NCBI GenBank assembly: GCA_030533405.1
Contig: JAUNJF010000019.1
Location: 1-64,000 of the forward strand
Source: Eubacteriales bacterium
GTDB taxonomy: Bacteria > Bacillota > Clostridia > Lachnospirales > Lachnospiraceae
Direction of reading: 5' to 3'
DNA: 64,000 nt
Shown: piece by piece, positions 1-8,050 of the stretch
Layout of the letters: every line of letters starts with the position of its first letter
Numbering within the stretch: the stretch's first letter is position 1
Notes under the pieces: generated by a model
What the model saw: the letters and a program-made list of their open reading frames with translations, nothing else
What the model was told of the DNA's origin: nothing
Database searches by the model: none
Made by a program: the position numbers and the translations under genes

Positions 1-885
1 ACCTACAAATAAAAACATAATCTGAATTCCACAAAACAAGACATACACCACATCAATCATCGCAAAAATAGTAACTGCAATCGGTACACCAAATTGTTTT
101 GCCTGTTTCGTATCTTCTTTAAGATTCTTTTTCGTTAACGCTACAAAAACTAAATACATTAATAATGTATAGATTGCAAATGTTACCAACATCCTAATAC
201 CATGTTTACCAAATTCAGCAAACCACACACTATTTTTCAACCAGCTAAAATCAAACACTGTTTGAAACAAATCTGAAAAAATCTGATCTGCACTTGCAAG
301 CAATGATGTTGTAATCAGTAAAATAGGTAATCCAAAAACAACACCAAACAACACATATCGCAGGGTTGGAGACATTCTCTTTTTCTCTGTTTTGTTTTGA
401 CATGCAAAAAAATCCTGAAACGGCACTGGAATTGCACTAAGTACTTCAAACCAATACTCAAACAAACTTACAAAATACTTTGAAAAATCCCATTTCTTAT
501 CTTCATATACAAGCTTAATACTCGCAATGGAAAACAAAAGAAAACTTGCAATGGTATTAAAAAACAAGAAAAAATAGTTATCCGTCATACACTTTGCAAA
601 TGAAATAATTGCAGCAGCCATATAATATACTACACTAGCTCTATTCACATGGATCAAATCTGCTCCATATTTCTTTTCTAACATATGTGCAACACCCAGG
701 AAGCATCCTGCACTAATAAACGAAAAAACACCACAACCAATACCATCATTTGTATTGTAAGAAAACAACAAATAACAAATGCCATATACCATGCACAATT
801 TCCACATCATTGAAAAATGACTGCGTAAAAAAGATATTTCTTTTTTATCATTTTGATTCTCTATCATTTCTATATTTTCCATCAT
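1..885 (-). CDS. DUF4173-type integral membrane protein (C-terminus off window)
   Basis: An open frame without a stop runs leftward from an ATG at 885 (or the adjacent ATG at 882) to the window edge, so about 295 N-terminal residues are visible and the C-terminus is missing. After a charged 20-residue leader it is almost all hydrophobic, with about seven membrane segments. The last visible stretch (VVYVLFCGIQIMFLF) resembles the conserved core I associate with the DUF4173 family of Firmicute membrane proteins, whose function is unknown. The ribosome site AAAGGTG lies just upstream; it favours 882 by spacing. It is the third gene of a leftward operon, 15 bp after a 30-codon ORF. Confidence 0.75.
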   Translation of the reverse strand, partial: MMENIEMIENQNDKKEISFLRSHFSMMWKLCMVYGICYLLFSYNTNDGIGCGVFSFISAGCFLGVAHMLEKKYGADLIHVNRASVVYYMAAAIISFAKCMTDNYFFLFFNTIASFLLFSIASIKLVYEDKKWDFSKYFVSLFEYWFEVLSAIPVPFQDFFACQNKTEKKRMSPTLRYVLFGVVFGLPILLITTSLLASADQIFSDLFQTVFDFSWLKNSVWFAEFGKHGIRMLVTFAIYTLLMYLVFVALTKKNLKEDTKQAKQFGVPIAVTIFAMIDVVYVLFCGIQIMFLFVG

Positions 886-900
886 ATCACCTTTTTCCTT

Positions 901-993
901 TTATTCTCTCTCTGACATAATTTTCACAATCAACATCACACTAGCAATCAACACCACAACGAATATTCCTACAAATTTCAATAAAAATCCCAT
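901..993 (-). CDS. Small single-pass membrane protein (30 aa)
   Basis: A 31-codon frame starts MGFLLKFVGIFVVVLIASVM and ends in a short charged tail (KIMSEREstop). It is one hydrophobic helix with a cytoplasmic-type end. AGGAG sits 12 bases before the ATG at 993; an in-frame ATG at 1005 is too close to that site. It fills the gap between two membrane-protein genes of the same operon (22 bp after one, 15 bp before the next), which argues it is translated. Function is unknown; a small subunit or regulator of its larger neighbours is an inference. Confidence 0.55.
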   Translation of the reverse strand: MGFLLKFVGIFVVVLIASVMLIVKIMSERE

Positions 994-1014
994 TATACAA
1001 ATCATCTCCTATCC

Positions 1015-2145
1015 TTATTCTTTCCACTGATACTGTTTTGCAATTCTTGACTCTGGGTTTGCATCAAACAAATATAATACCAACAAAAACATCCACTCTA
1101 GCGGTTTCATTAAAATATATATTACATCAGCCTGAAACGGAGTTTTAATCACACGAGATAACGGATATCCGTATGTATCATATACATGACGAACCCATTT
1201 ATGAAAGCGCGGCGTCCTATCATGAATCAATTCCTCAAACGCGTTTGCAACGCTAAGCTGACGATTTACGATAATTGGTTGTCCTAATCGCATTCCATAT
1301 CTGGTAGGCTTAACAACCTTTTTATGTCCTCCTGCCGCAACGGTACATAAATAATGACCCGGATATTCAATCGGTGGAGGTGGAATCTGTGTAGAAAACG
1401 TCCAATCAGCTGTCATCGTAAATGCCTTTATCATTCCATCTGGACCCTGCCCACATACAATCAAAACAATTTCTAAAATTGCCAAAACAGGAATGATACC
1501 TAAAACAGCTATTGCACGCATGCCAACTACAGTAGACATATACTGGTATAACTTGTTCACCCACGCAAATTGAAACTGTGTATTGCGTTCCTGTATTAAT
1601 TCCACCTGTTTTTTAATCTGTTCCCGAATATGATATGCACTTAACACAAACACATCGACATGATACAGATATAGATAGCCTTTTTCCATTGCATTTGAAA
1701 AAATGGATTCCCAACGCAAATCTCCTAAAAGCTGTATGCCATAGATTGTAAATACAATGTTTCCTATCAGCACCGACGCTATGGCCAGACAGCTTACAAC
1801 CGGACTCATAGATTTTGGTGAAACCAGTCCTATCATCAACAGTCCCACAATACCAACTACAAGTGGAAGTATAAACGATAACAAATGCGTACTATCAATC
1901 GTATTATGATATTGCGTATTATAGATCACTTCCATGTAGTCACCAGCACACTCCCATGTCAAATCCTTTAACAATGCATATTCCACACCACCAATTCCCA
2001 TGGACAGCACCAAAAATATTTTTGGAAAAAAACGCTTTTTAGGATTTTTTACAAAGAAATTCCAAAAATTAATAAATGTAAATCCAGCTGGAATCACAAA
2101 CATCAGCAATATGAAAAACGCACCAGCTAATATGTTTGAAATCAT
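1015..2145 (-). CDS. Multi-pass membrane protein, DUF6688-like
   Basis: This 376-residue protein has about four N-terminal membrane helices (residues 5-25, 40-60, 90-110, 118-140), an amphipathic linker, another helix near 210-232, a conserved-looking soluble block with HYLCTVAAGGHKK around 265-280 and a hydrophobic C-terminal segment. I recall this AAGGHKK/FEELI pattern from the DUF6688 family, but the assignment is from memory. GGAGG precedes the ATG at good spacing. It is first in the leftward operon with the 30-aa peptide and the DUF4173 protein. A TTGACT-N17-TATGAT promoter lies upstream. Function unknown. Confidence 0.65.
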   Translation of the reverse strand: MISNILAGAFFILLMFVIPAGFTFINFWNFFVKNPKKRFFPKIFLVLSMGIGGVEYALLKDLTWECAGDYMEVIYNTQYHNTIDSTHLLSFILPLVVGIVGLLMIGLVSPKSMSPVVSCLAIASVLIGNIVFTIYGIQLLGDLRWESIFSNAMEKGYLYLYHVDVFVLSAYHIREQIKKQVELIQERNTQFQFAWVNKLYQYMSTVVGMRAIAVLGIIPVLAILEIVLIVCGQGPDGMIKAFTMTADWTFSTQIPPPPIEYPGHYLCTVAAGGHKKVVKPTRYGMRLGQPIIVNRQLSVANAFEELIHDRTPRFHKWVRHVYDTYGYPLSRVIKTPFQADVIYILMKPLEWMFLLVLYLFDANPESRIAKQYQWKE

Positions 2146-2215
2146 CTTATCCCTCCATTCTTATATGTAAGTGTGAATACATCTTTTCACTTTGCCACTC
2201 CCTACCATGTGCCAT

Positions 2216-2269
2216 ATCATAATACATGTTTTTTCGAAAGTCAATACTTTTTTATCGTTTTTCGATAAA
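2216..2269 (-). promoter_or_regulatory. Promoter of the DUF6688/DUF4173 operon with upstream inverted repeat
   Basis: On the minus strand, TTGACT (2244-2239) and TATGAT (2221-2216) are separated by 17 bases, a good vegetative promoter. Immediately upstream of the -35 lies a perfect inverted repeat, TTTATCG-TTTTT-CGATAAA (2251-2269), which could be an operator; no regulator is assigned. Confidence 0.5.
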
Positions 2270-2300
2270 TTATTATTGTTTTTTAATTTTTTTATTTTTT

Positions 2301-2331
2301 TGTAACCATTTTGTTTTTTCAATTGTATAAT
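2301..2331 (+). promoter_or_regulatory. Promoter of the ECF sigma operon
   Basis: TGTAACC (2301-2307) is followed 18 bases later by TATAAT (2326-2331). The AACC-containing -35 is of the kind ECF sigma factors recognise, while the -10 also fits the housekeeping sigma. ECF loci are usually autoregulated, so the -35 may be self-directed; this is inference. Confidence 0.4.
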
Positions 2332-2410
2332 TAGTGAAGGCCTTCAAAAATGGCAAACACATTTGCATTTATGCAAACGCCACAAATAAATGAATGAGGT
2401 AATGTTACAA

Positions 2411-2893
2411 ATGAAGCAACCAGTTGATGAACTAATCCAGCTATATCAAGACAACTTATTTGCAACTGCATTTAATGTATGTAAAAATGCAGACGATGCA
2501 GAGGATATTGTGCAGGACGTCTTCATTCAATACCACTTGATCAAGAAAGATTTTGAAAGTGAGCAGCATATCAAACGTTGGTTATTACGGGTAACAATCA
2601 ATAAAGCAAAAAATGTTGTAAAGAGCTTTTGGAAACGGAACAAGATGGATTTGGAGAACTATATCGAAACGCTATCCTTCGAGACTCCCGAAGCCTCAAA
2701 CCTTTTCGAGAGCGTGATGAAACTTCCTGATAAATACAGAATTGTGATTCATCTATTTTATTATGAGGATTACAGTACCAAAGAAATAGCCAACATATTA
2801 AGTCTTAGTGAAAGTAATGTGAAAGTCAGACTTTCGAGAGGTCGTATGCTTCTCAAAGAAATGTTAAAGGAGGAATGGAACTATGACGAATAA
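2411..2893 (+). CDS. ECF-type RNA polymerase sigma factor
   Basis: A 160-residue sigma-70 family protein with region 2 first (NADDAEDIVQDVFIQYHLIK, then W-L-LRVTINKAKN) and region 4 at the end (PDKYRIVIHLFYYEDYSTKE, then LSLSESNVKVRLSRGR), without regions 1 or 3, as in extracytoplasmic-function sigmas. The frame is open from an ATG at 2390, but GAGGT at 2396-2400 lies inside that extension and sits 10 bases before the ATG at 2411, so I use 2411. The stop overlaps the next gene by 11 bp, indicating translational coupling to a probable anti-sigma factor. Confidence 0.88.
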   Translation: MKQPVDELIQLYQDNLFATAFNVCKNADDAEDIVQDVFIQYHLIKKDFESEQHIKRWLLRVTINKAKNVVKSFWKRNKMDLENYIETLSFETPEASNLFESVMKLPDKYRIVIHLFYYEDYSTKEIANILSLSESNVKVRLSRGRMLLKEMLKEEWNYDE

Positions 2894-3365
2894 AGAAAAA
2901 TATAAACAGGCTTTTTCAACACTACACTCCTCCCAAACAATTATTTTGGAGGACAGATTAATGAAAAAAAATAGAATGAAAACAACAGCAGTTAAAGTAG
3001 CAGTCGCAGCCCTTGCATTTGGAGCTCTTTTCGGAACCGGCAACATCGTATCTTATGCCATGGAGGGAACTTCACTTGTAAAGACCATTTCCGTTTGGAT
3101 AAATGGCGAAGAGAAGGAAATGGATATCCAGTTTAACGAAAAGACAGTCGACGGAAAAACCGTATACGAAGGATCTGCCATCCTTGATTCGGACGAAGAC
3201 AGCGTGACTTCTTTAAATATCGAAACAGATAACATGGATGAGACAGACTCCATTGTAATTGATGGCGAAACAACTGAGTACGGAGTAAAAGTTAAAGGTG
3301 CTACATCTTATTATGAAATAAATGATTCAGACGACGCTACGGAAGTAAACGAAAGTCAGAAATAA
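2883..3365 (+). CDS. Probable anti-sigma/sensor membrane protein
   Basis: 160 residues: a cytoplasmic N-terminal segment of about 30 residues, one membrane helix (about 34-56, VAVAALAFGALFGTGNIVSY) and an acidic extracytoplasmic domain. The layout and the 11-bp overlap with the sigma gene match anti-sigma factors, and the N-terminal YKQAFSTLHSS motif is common in short Firmicute anti-sigmas, but no catalytic or zinc motif is seen. AAAGGAGG gives a strong start. A clear terminator follows. The signal sensed is unknown. Confidence 0.65.
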   Translation: MTNKEKYKQAFSTLHSSQTIILEDRLMKKNRMKTTAVKVAVAALAFGALFGTGNIVSYAMEGTSLVKTISVWINGEEKEMDIQFNEKTVDGKTVYEGSAILDSDEDSVTSLNIETDNMDETDSIVIDGETTEYGVKVKGATSYYEINDSDDATEVNESQK

Positions 3366-3384
3366 AACAACCTATTAAGTAATC

Positions 3385-3425
3385 AAAGTGGCATAACATT
3401 ATCATCTAATGTTATGCCACTTTTT
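3385..3425 (+). terminator. Intrinsic terminator of the sigma operon
   Basis: A perfect 17-bp stem (3385-3401 with 3407-3423) around the loop TCATC ends in a T run. The AAA at the other side makes it usable for the converging YbaK gene cluster too. Confidence 0.9.
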
Positions 3426-3462
3426 ACACTAAGAAACTTTCCATCCCTTTACAATCTCGAAT

Positions 3463-4026
3463 CTACAAAACAGTCTCACCTTGTAATGTTACCACCATAT
3501 AATCATGATGGATTGCCTCTAAGAACTTACCGAAAATGTCAGCAGTCTTTACGCGCAAGCTTGACGTATTGATACATGGATGACAACCGAACATCTCTGA
3601 GTGAAGCACATCTTCATCTACCAATAACTGTACGCGATTCTCCAAATCATTCATTAAACCCAACACACTAACGGAACCTGGTGTGATATCCAAAAACTCT
3701 TCCATAAACTCAGACGGTGCAAAGGATAATCTTGCACTATTAATCTGATGTGAGATTTCCTTTGTCTTAAATTTCTTATCCTCACGAATCATTAAAAGAT
3801 AAAATTTTGTTTTTTGGGTATTACATAAAAACAAGTTTTTACATATAACAGCTGGGGCTAACACCTCATCAATTGCAGCACACGCTTCCATCGTCTCAGC
3901 AGCTTCGTGATCCACTCGTTCAAATTTAATTCCCAGCTGTTCCAATAATTTATAGGTACGAATTTCCTTATCCAATCTTCCATCAAGATTTTCAGGAGCA
4001 CCCTTTACTAAAGTTAATTCCATCAT
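3463..4026 (-). CDS. YbaK/ProX-type aminoacyl-tRNA deacylase
   Basis: A YbaK-fold protein of 187 residues that in this family hydrolyses mischarged tRNA (Ala- or Cys-tRNA-Pro) in trans. The conserved AVICKNLFL segment carries the expected lysine, followed by the GSVSVLGLMND and FGCHPCIN(T) motifs typical of the PrdX/ProX branch. The frame opens at 4044, but GAGAGG lies five bases before the ATG at 4026, so the shorter start is used. It is last of a leftward group with a flavodoxin and a MarR regulator. Confidence 0.85.
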   Translation of the reverse strand: MMELTLVKGAPENLDGRLDKEIRTYKLLEQLGIKFERVDHEAAETMEACAAIDEVLAPAVICKNLFLCNTQKTKFYLLMIREDKKFKTKEISHQINSARLSFAPSEFMEEFLDITPGSVSVLGLMNDLENRVQLLVDEDVLHSEMFGCHPCINTSSLRVKTADIFGKFLEAIHHDYMVVTLQGETVL

Positions 4027-4048
4027 ACTATCCTCTCTTCTCATTTGA

Positions 4049-4576
4049 CTATAGTTCCTTTAATTTTTCAATCAGTGGCTTAATATATTCCTGATTCGTC
4101 CAATCACAGGCATCTTTCCCTGCTTCCACCAATGCCTTTTCCCACACCTCATATTCAGACGGATCCTTTTTATCCACTGCTTTTTGCAGCATCTTACATA
4201 AATTGCGATCCATAAAGGACATTTTTGCCATATCCCAGCCACCTCTAAAATAAAAGAGGGGGACATCACGCAGAACCTCCTTCATGTTTCGTTCTCGAAT
4301 TACCGAAAATGCTTCCTCGTCAAAAGGTGACGCTCCATCACAGAACACAAAAACTTTCTTTTGTTGTACAAATTCTGGATTCTTTCGCAAAAAATCTAAA
4401 CCCGCAATTCCCATGGCATAGATTCCGCCTCCAAGTACAATAATATCATATTCCTGTATATCCTTCTTTTTGACTTTCGTAACATCCATCATATCATATT
4501 GCATTTCTTCTGAAATCCACTCTGCATATTTCTTCGTTACGCCATATTTTGATTTGTATAAAACAATCCCTCTCAT
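4049..4576 (-). CDS. Flavodoxin-domain protein
   Basis: 175 residues starting with a flavodoxin phosphate-loop pattern (YKSKYGVTKKYAEWI, residues 7-21) and a GGGIYAMGI FMN-loop region near 50, as in the flavodoxin_5/HemG-like group that binds FMN for electron transfer. The partner enzyme is not evident. AAAGGAG gives a clear start. The stop is 22 bp from the YbaK start, and the gene lies 11 bp after the MarR gene, so the three are probably co-transcribed. Confidence 0.8.
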   Translation of the reverse strand: MRGIVLYKSKYGVTKKYAEWISEEMQYDMMDVTKVKKKDIQEYDIIVLGGGIYAMGIAGLDFLRKNPEFVQQKKVFVFCDGASPFDEEAFSVIRERNMKEVLRDVPLFYFRGGWDMAKMSFMDRNLCKMLQKAVDKKDPSEYEVWEKALVEAGKDACDWTNQEYIKPLIEKLKEL

Positions 4577-4587
4577 CTCATTCTCCT

Positions 4588-5061
4588 TTATATAATCGTA
4601 CTCATATTTTTTTCAATTGCAACAATTGTATCAATTGTCATCTTCAGTTGCTCCTCCGTAATACCTTCAAACATCGTACTCATAATCTGACCACTTGCTT
4701 CATCATTTTTTGCACAAAACTCCATGCAATACTCTGTTAACTGAATTCTTTGTTTTCTCTTATCTACTTCATCCATATAAATCCGAACAAAATTCTTCTT
4801 CTCCAGCTTCAATAGCAACTGCTTCACATTTTGATGAGAGCTTCCCACAATCTCTGCCAGTTCCTTAATTGTTGGATTCTCCCTACACATATTAATGCAA
4901 ATGATTAAGAAAAATTGTTTCCAACTAATCTCTCCCATCATCTTATCTGCCATCGCCTGAAATCTGTTTTCAAATGCACTCAGCAACCCTAGCAAATAAT
5001 ACGATGCTGGAATTCCTTCCATGTTCATGTTCTCGTTCTCTCTTACTTCTTCGATTTTCAT
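4588..5061 (-). CDS. MarR family transcriptional regulator
   Basis: A winged-helix protein of 157 residues with the MarR pattern: helical N-terminus, an ELAEIVGSSHQNVKQLLLKLEKKNFV recognition region around residues 72-97, a wing (DEVDKRKQRIQLTE) and a C-terminal dimerisation helix. The frame extends to 5109, but AAAGGAGG sits just ahead of the ATG at 5061. Two similar palindromic sites in its own promoter region suggest autoregulation; it probably also controls the flavodoxin and YbaK genes behind it. Confidence 0.85.
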   Translation of the reverse strand: MKIEEVRENENMNMEGIPASYYLLGLLSAFENRFQAMADKMMGEISWKQFFLIICINMCRENPTIKELAEIVGSSHQNVKQLLLKLEKKNFVRIYMDEVDKRKQRIQLTEYCMEFCAKNDEASGQIMSTMFEGITEEQLKMTIDTIVAIEKNMSTII

Positions 5062-5076
5062 AGCTCCTCCTTTTAA

Positions 5077-5116
5077 GTAATATATTACCTTTTCAAAAAA
5101 AGATAACATATTACCT
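5077..5116. promoter_or_regulatory. Tandem operator candidate of the MarR gene
   Basis: GTAATATATTACCT (5077-5090), whose first 12 bases are a perfect palindrome, is repeated with two changes as ATAACATATTACCT (5103-5116), 26 bp apart. They lie directly upstream of the MarR start, as expected for an autoregulatory MarR site. Confidence 0.5.
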
Positions 5117-5163
5117 ATTCGATGTCAATATACTTATCTATCAAAATAAATGAATAAATTATG

Positions 5164-5210
5164 TTGACAGATATAAGTGTGTATGTTAGTGTGTATATTG
5201 TATATATACA
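5164..5210 (+). promoter_or_regulatory. Promoter/operator of the GntR-ABC operon
   Basis: TTGACA (5164-5169) lies ahead of a run of GTGTRT repeats and the perfect 12-bp palindrome TGTATATATACA (5199-5210), placed 20 bp before the GntR start. The same 12 bases occur at 15053-15064 in front of a decayed copy of this operon, which supports its being the operator of this GntR type. Confidence 0.6.
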
Positions 5211-5229
5211 ATCAATAATGAGGTGTACT

Positions 5230-5601
5230 ATGAATATTATATTAAGTAATTCGTCAGACGAACCAATTTACCAGCAGATTGTCACACAGATCAAAGCACA
5301 GATTATGAGTGGCGAGTTAATGCCTGGTGATCCATTGCCTTCTATGCGTTTTTTGGCACAGCAGCTTCGCATAAGCTTGATTACAACAAAGCGTGCCTAC
5401 GAAGAACTAGAACGAGATGGATTTATTGAGACCTTTGTGGGAAAGGGGTGTTTTGTAAAAGCTCAAAACACAGATTTCTTGCGCGAAGAAGGCATTCGGA
5501 AAACCGAGGAGATATTAAGTAAGGCCTGCGATTTGGCTAAGACCTGCGGGCTGTCATTAGAAGAAATGAAAGAAATACTAGAAATGGTTTACGAAGCATA
5601 G
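5230..5601 (+). CDS. GntR family regulator, YtrA type
   Basis: A short GntR protein of 123 residues with the winged-helix DNA-binding domain (EPIYQQIVTQIKAQIMSGEL, then LPSMRFLAQQLRISLITTKR) and only a two-helix C-terminal tail, as in the YtrA subfamily that represses neighbouring ABC transporters. The frame is open from 5161, but GAGGTG just before the ATG at 5230 decides the start. It leads an operon with an ATPase, two permeases and a CPBP protease. Ligand unknown. Confidence 0.88.
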   Translation: MNIILSNSSDEPIYQQIVTQIKAQIMSGELMPGDPLPSMRFLAQQLRISLITTKRAYEELERDGFIETFVGKGCFVKAQNTDFLREEGIRKTEEILSKACDLAKTCGLSLEEMKEILEMVYEA

Positions 5602-5608
5602 AATGTAG

Positions 5609-5661
5609 TTTGATAATTGCGAAACTCAAGTTTAATTATTTCAAGTTGTCCAATTATCAAA
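5609..5661. repeat. Inverted repeat between GntR and ABC ATPase genes
   Basis: TTTGATAATTG (5609-5619) and CAATTATCAAA (5651-5661) are perfect 11-bp arms around a 31-base loop. No T run follows, so it is more likely an mRNA-processing hairpin or weak attenuator than a terminator. Confidence 0.45.
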
Positions 5662-5694
5662 TCTAAATGAGATTGAAGAAAGGAAAAATACAAC

Positions 5695-6567
5695 ATGGAT
5701 GAATATGCAATTGAGATAAAGAACGTTACCAAAAAGTATGATGGATTTACTTTGGATAACGTCAGTTTTTCGGTTCCAAGAGGAAGCATCATGGGCTTTA
5801 TTGGTCAAAATGGAGCGGGAAAGACTACAACCATTAAGGCAATGTTGAATGTCATTAAAACAGACGGTGGAAGCATCAATCTTCTTGGAAAGAACTGGCT
5901 TGCGCATGAAAGAGAAGTAAAGGAAGATATTGCAGTGGTGTTTGATGAGATTCCATTTCACGATAATTTTACAGGCGTTGCTATTAGTCGTATGTTCAAG
6001 GGTATTTATGCGAACTGGAGTGAGGAAACATTTTTTAACTACTTGGAACGTTTTCAAGTGCCAAGAAAGAAAAAAATCGGAAAGCTTTCTAAAGGTATGA
6101 AAATGAAGTTTCAGATTGCAACTGCACTCTCCCATGGTGCTAAACTTTTGATTATGGATGAGGCAACAACTGGTCTAGATCCTATCGTGCGTAGCGAAAT
6201 GTTAGATGTGTTCCGCGAGTATTTGCAGGATGATCAAAACAGTATTTTGATGTCGTCACATATTACCAGTGATTTGGAAAAAATTGCAGATTCCGTAACA
6301 TTTATTGATAAAGGAAAGATACTACTTAGCGGCAACAAGGATGAGATTTTGGAGTATCACGGAATGCTTCGTTGCGCAAAGGAGCAGTTTCAGGAGCTTG
6401 ACAAGGAATTGTACGTTAGTGCCCGAGTGTCAGATTTCGGTGTAGACGCATTGGTAAAGGATCGATATGATGCAAAGCGTAATAACCCAGATTTGTTGAT
6501 TGAGAAGACAACCTTGGAAGAGATTATGTTGTTCTATGTGAATAGAGAAAAAAAGGAGTGGTCGTAA
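5695..6567 (+). CDS. ABC transporter ATP-binding protein
   Basis: 290-residue nucleotide-binding subunit: Walker A GQNGAGKTT at 37-45, signature LSKGMK at 131-136, Walker B LLIMDEATTGLDP at 151-163, and H-loop SSH near 198. The Q-loop position is occupied by VVFDEIP. The C-terminal 80 residues form the extension usual for ATPases paired with ABC-2 permeases. It energises export or bacitracin-type stress transport together with the two following permeases; the substrate is not predictable. GAAAGGAAA precedes the ATG. Confidence 0.9.
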   Translation: MDEYAIEIKNVTKKYDGFTLDNVSFSVPRGSIMGFIGQNGAGKTTTIKAMLNVIKTDGGSINLLGKNWLAHEREVKEDIAVVFDEIPFHDNFTGVAISRMFKGIYANWSEETFFNYLERFQVPRKKKIGKLSKGMKMKFQIATALSHGAKLLIMDEATTGLDPIVRSEMLDVFREYLQDDQNSILMSSHITSDLEKIADSVTFIDKGKILLSGNKDEILEYHGMLRCAKEQFQELDKELYVSARVSDFGVDALVKDRYDAKRNNPDLLIEKTTLEEIMLFYVNREKKEWS

Positions 6568-7322
6568 TGGGTAAGAAATCCGGATGGGGATTGATTTTCA
6601 AGGAATTTTATATGAGTAAGACCTATTTGCAAAATTCTGCCTTTGCTATGCTTATCATTTCCATTTTGGTTGTGCTTCCACTTGCCAGTTTCCGATATGG
6701 GAATTTGCGGTTGATCACCTCAGATGAAGCAGAACTCTTCTATACCATGGCAGTTATGTATGGTAAGTATATACCTGTTTATATGTTCAGCATGGTATGT
6801 TTTACAAACATGGAAGCAGGAATTAAGGAAGAGTCTACAAAATGGAAACGATTCCGATTGGTTACACCAGTAAGTGGTTTTCAATATGCATTTTATAAAT
6901 ATGCATTTACATTTATGATGAGCTGTATAATGATTGCAGGTTCTATGATTTATTTTATAATCTTTGATGCATTGTTTGGTGGAGATAATCGATTAGGAGA
7001 ACTTGGGCTTGTGATCGGTATGCTGGGCGCTTTTTTGTTACTGGAGACAGTTATGCTGGTATATGGTGAGTTTCTGGGTTCTTATGACAAAGCTGGTCTG
7101 GCAGGAGTGCTTACTTTTTTTTGTATATTTGGTTTGGTAGGCTATCTATTTCGGGAAAAGTTAGTTATATTGGCAGATTTTATGCAATTAGAGGATCAAG
7201 CATTGCTTAATATGGAAAAGCTTGGGCACCTCATATTTCCGTATGCGTTAATTCTATTTCTTGCTGCTTATCCTATTGGAATCTTTTTTGTCGGTCTTGT
7301 TTACAAAAGGAGGGAGAAGTGA
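6567..7322 (+). CDS. ABC-2 type permease
   Basis: 251 residues with six predicted membrane helices and an early KEFYMSKTYLQN segment typical of the ABC2_membrane_5 group. The upstream frame opens at a GTG at 6558, but AAAAGGAG is better spaced for the ATG at 6567, which overlaps the ATPase stop (TAATG). It is the first of two membrane subunits of this transporter. Confidence 0.82.
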   Translation: MGKKSGWGLIFKEFYMSKTYLQNSAFAMLIISILVVLPLASFRYGNLRLITSDEAELFYTMAVMYGKYIPVYMFSMVCFTNMEAGIKEESTKWKRFRLVTPVSGFQYAFYKYAFTFMMSCIMIAGSMIYFIIFDALFGGDNRLGELGLVIGMLGAFLLLETVMLVYGEFLGSYDKAGLAGVLTFFCIFGLVGYLFREKLVILADFMQLEDQALLNMEKLGHLIFPYALILFLAAYPIGIFFVGLVYKRREK

Positions 7323-8050
7323 TGCTGGGATTCTTTTATAAAGATATACATAAAACAAGAATGATTATGAGCTTGATTTTGGGAGTTGCCCTTGTGGTTG
7401 CTGCATTTCTTCTGACCACTTATTATTTCTATGGTGCTGCAGGAGAAATAGAGAATTCCGATATACTTATGCTTCCATTAACGAGTGCTGCTGCCTATTA
7501 CCTTTTATTCTTTCTGCTTGACTGGGCAATGCAGGATAGCTTTGTAGGAGAAGATCAAAGCATATGGCAATGTTTTGTAATGGCTACACCAGGTACAATG
7601 AAAGCACAGATTCAGTCAAAGTTTTGTCTGACCATTTTCCTAAATATATGTATGCTTGTTTTTTGTGAGTTGATGGATATGATTGCCTGCTTATTATTTG
7701 GAGATATGACGGTGTCCACAGCAATCCTTCCTGTTTTACTTGTTTGCTGGAATCTTACAAAATCAGCATTTACCTTACCATTTATGTTTGCCTGTGGAAA
7801 TAAGCAAAGCAACGCAATAAAATTGATATTTTTTGCATTTATTGTATTGTTGATTGCTGTATATGGATTGTTTGGAGACATTTCCTGGGCGCTACATGGT
7901 AATATTCTTGAGAATATCCGCAAGTTTTTCATAGAAGGAAATGGTATCTGGATTCTTGGCATCTTCCCTTATGTTGCAGCAGCGTTATATTACATTTCCT
8001 ATTGTATTTGCTTAAAGGTATATAGAAAGGGGTTGGAAAATATTGAATAA
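7322..8050 (+). CDS. ABC-2 type permease, second subunit
   Basis: 242 residues, six membrane helices, beginning MLGFFYKDIHKTRMI, the K-D start motif common to ABC2_membrane_5 permeases. The ATG at 7322 overlaps the previous stop (TGATG) and is preceded by GGAGGG. It presumably forms a heterodimeric channel with the preceding permease. Its last 8 bases overlap the next gene. Confidence 0.82.
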   Translation: MLGFFYKDIHKTRMIMSLILGVALVVAAFLLTTYYFYGAAGEIENSDILMLPLTSAAAYYLLFFLLDWAMQDSFVGEDQSIWQCFVMATPGTMKAQIQSKFCLTIFLNICMLVFCELMDMIACLLFGDMTVSTAILPVLLVCWNLTKSAFTLPFMFACGNKQSNAIKLIFFAFIVLLIAVYGLFGDISWALHGNILENIRKFFIEGNGIWILGIFPYVAAALYYISYCICLKVYRKGLENIE

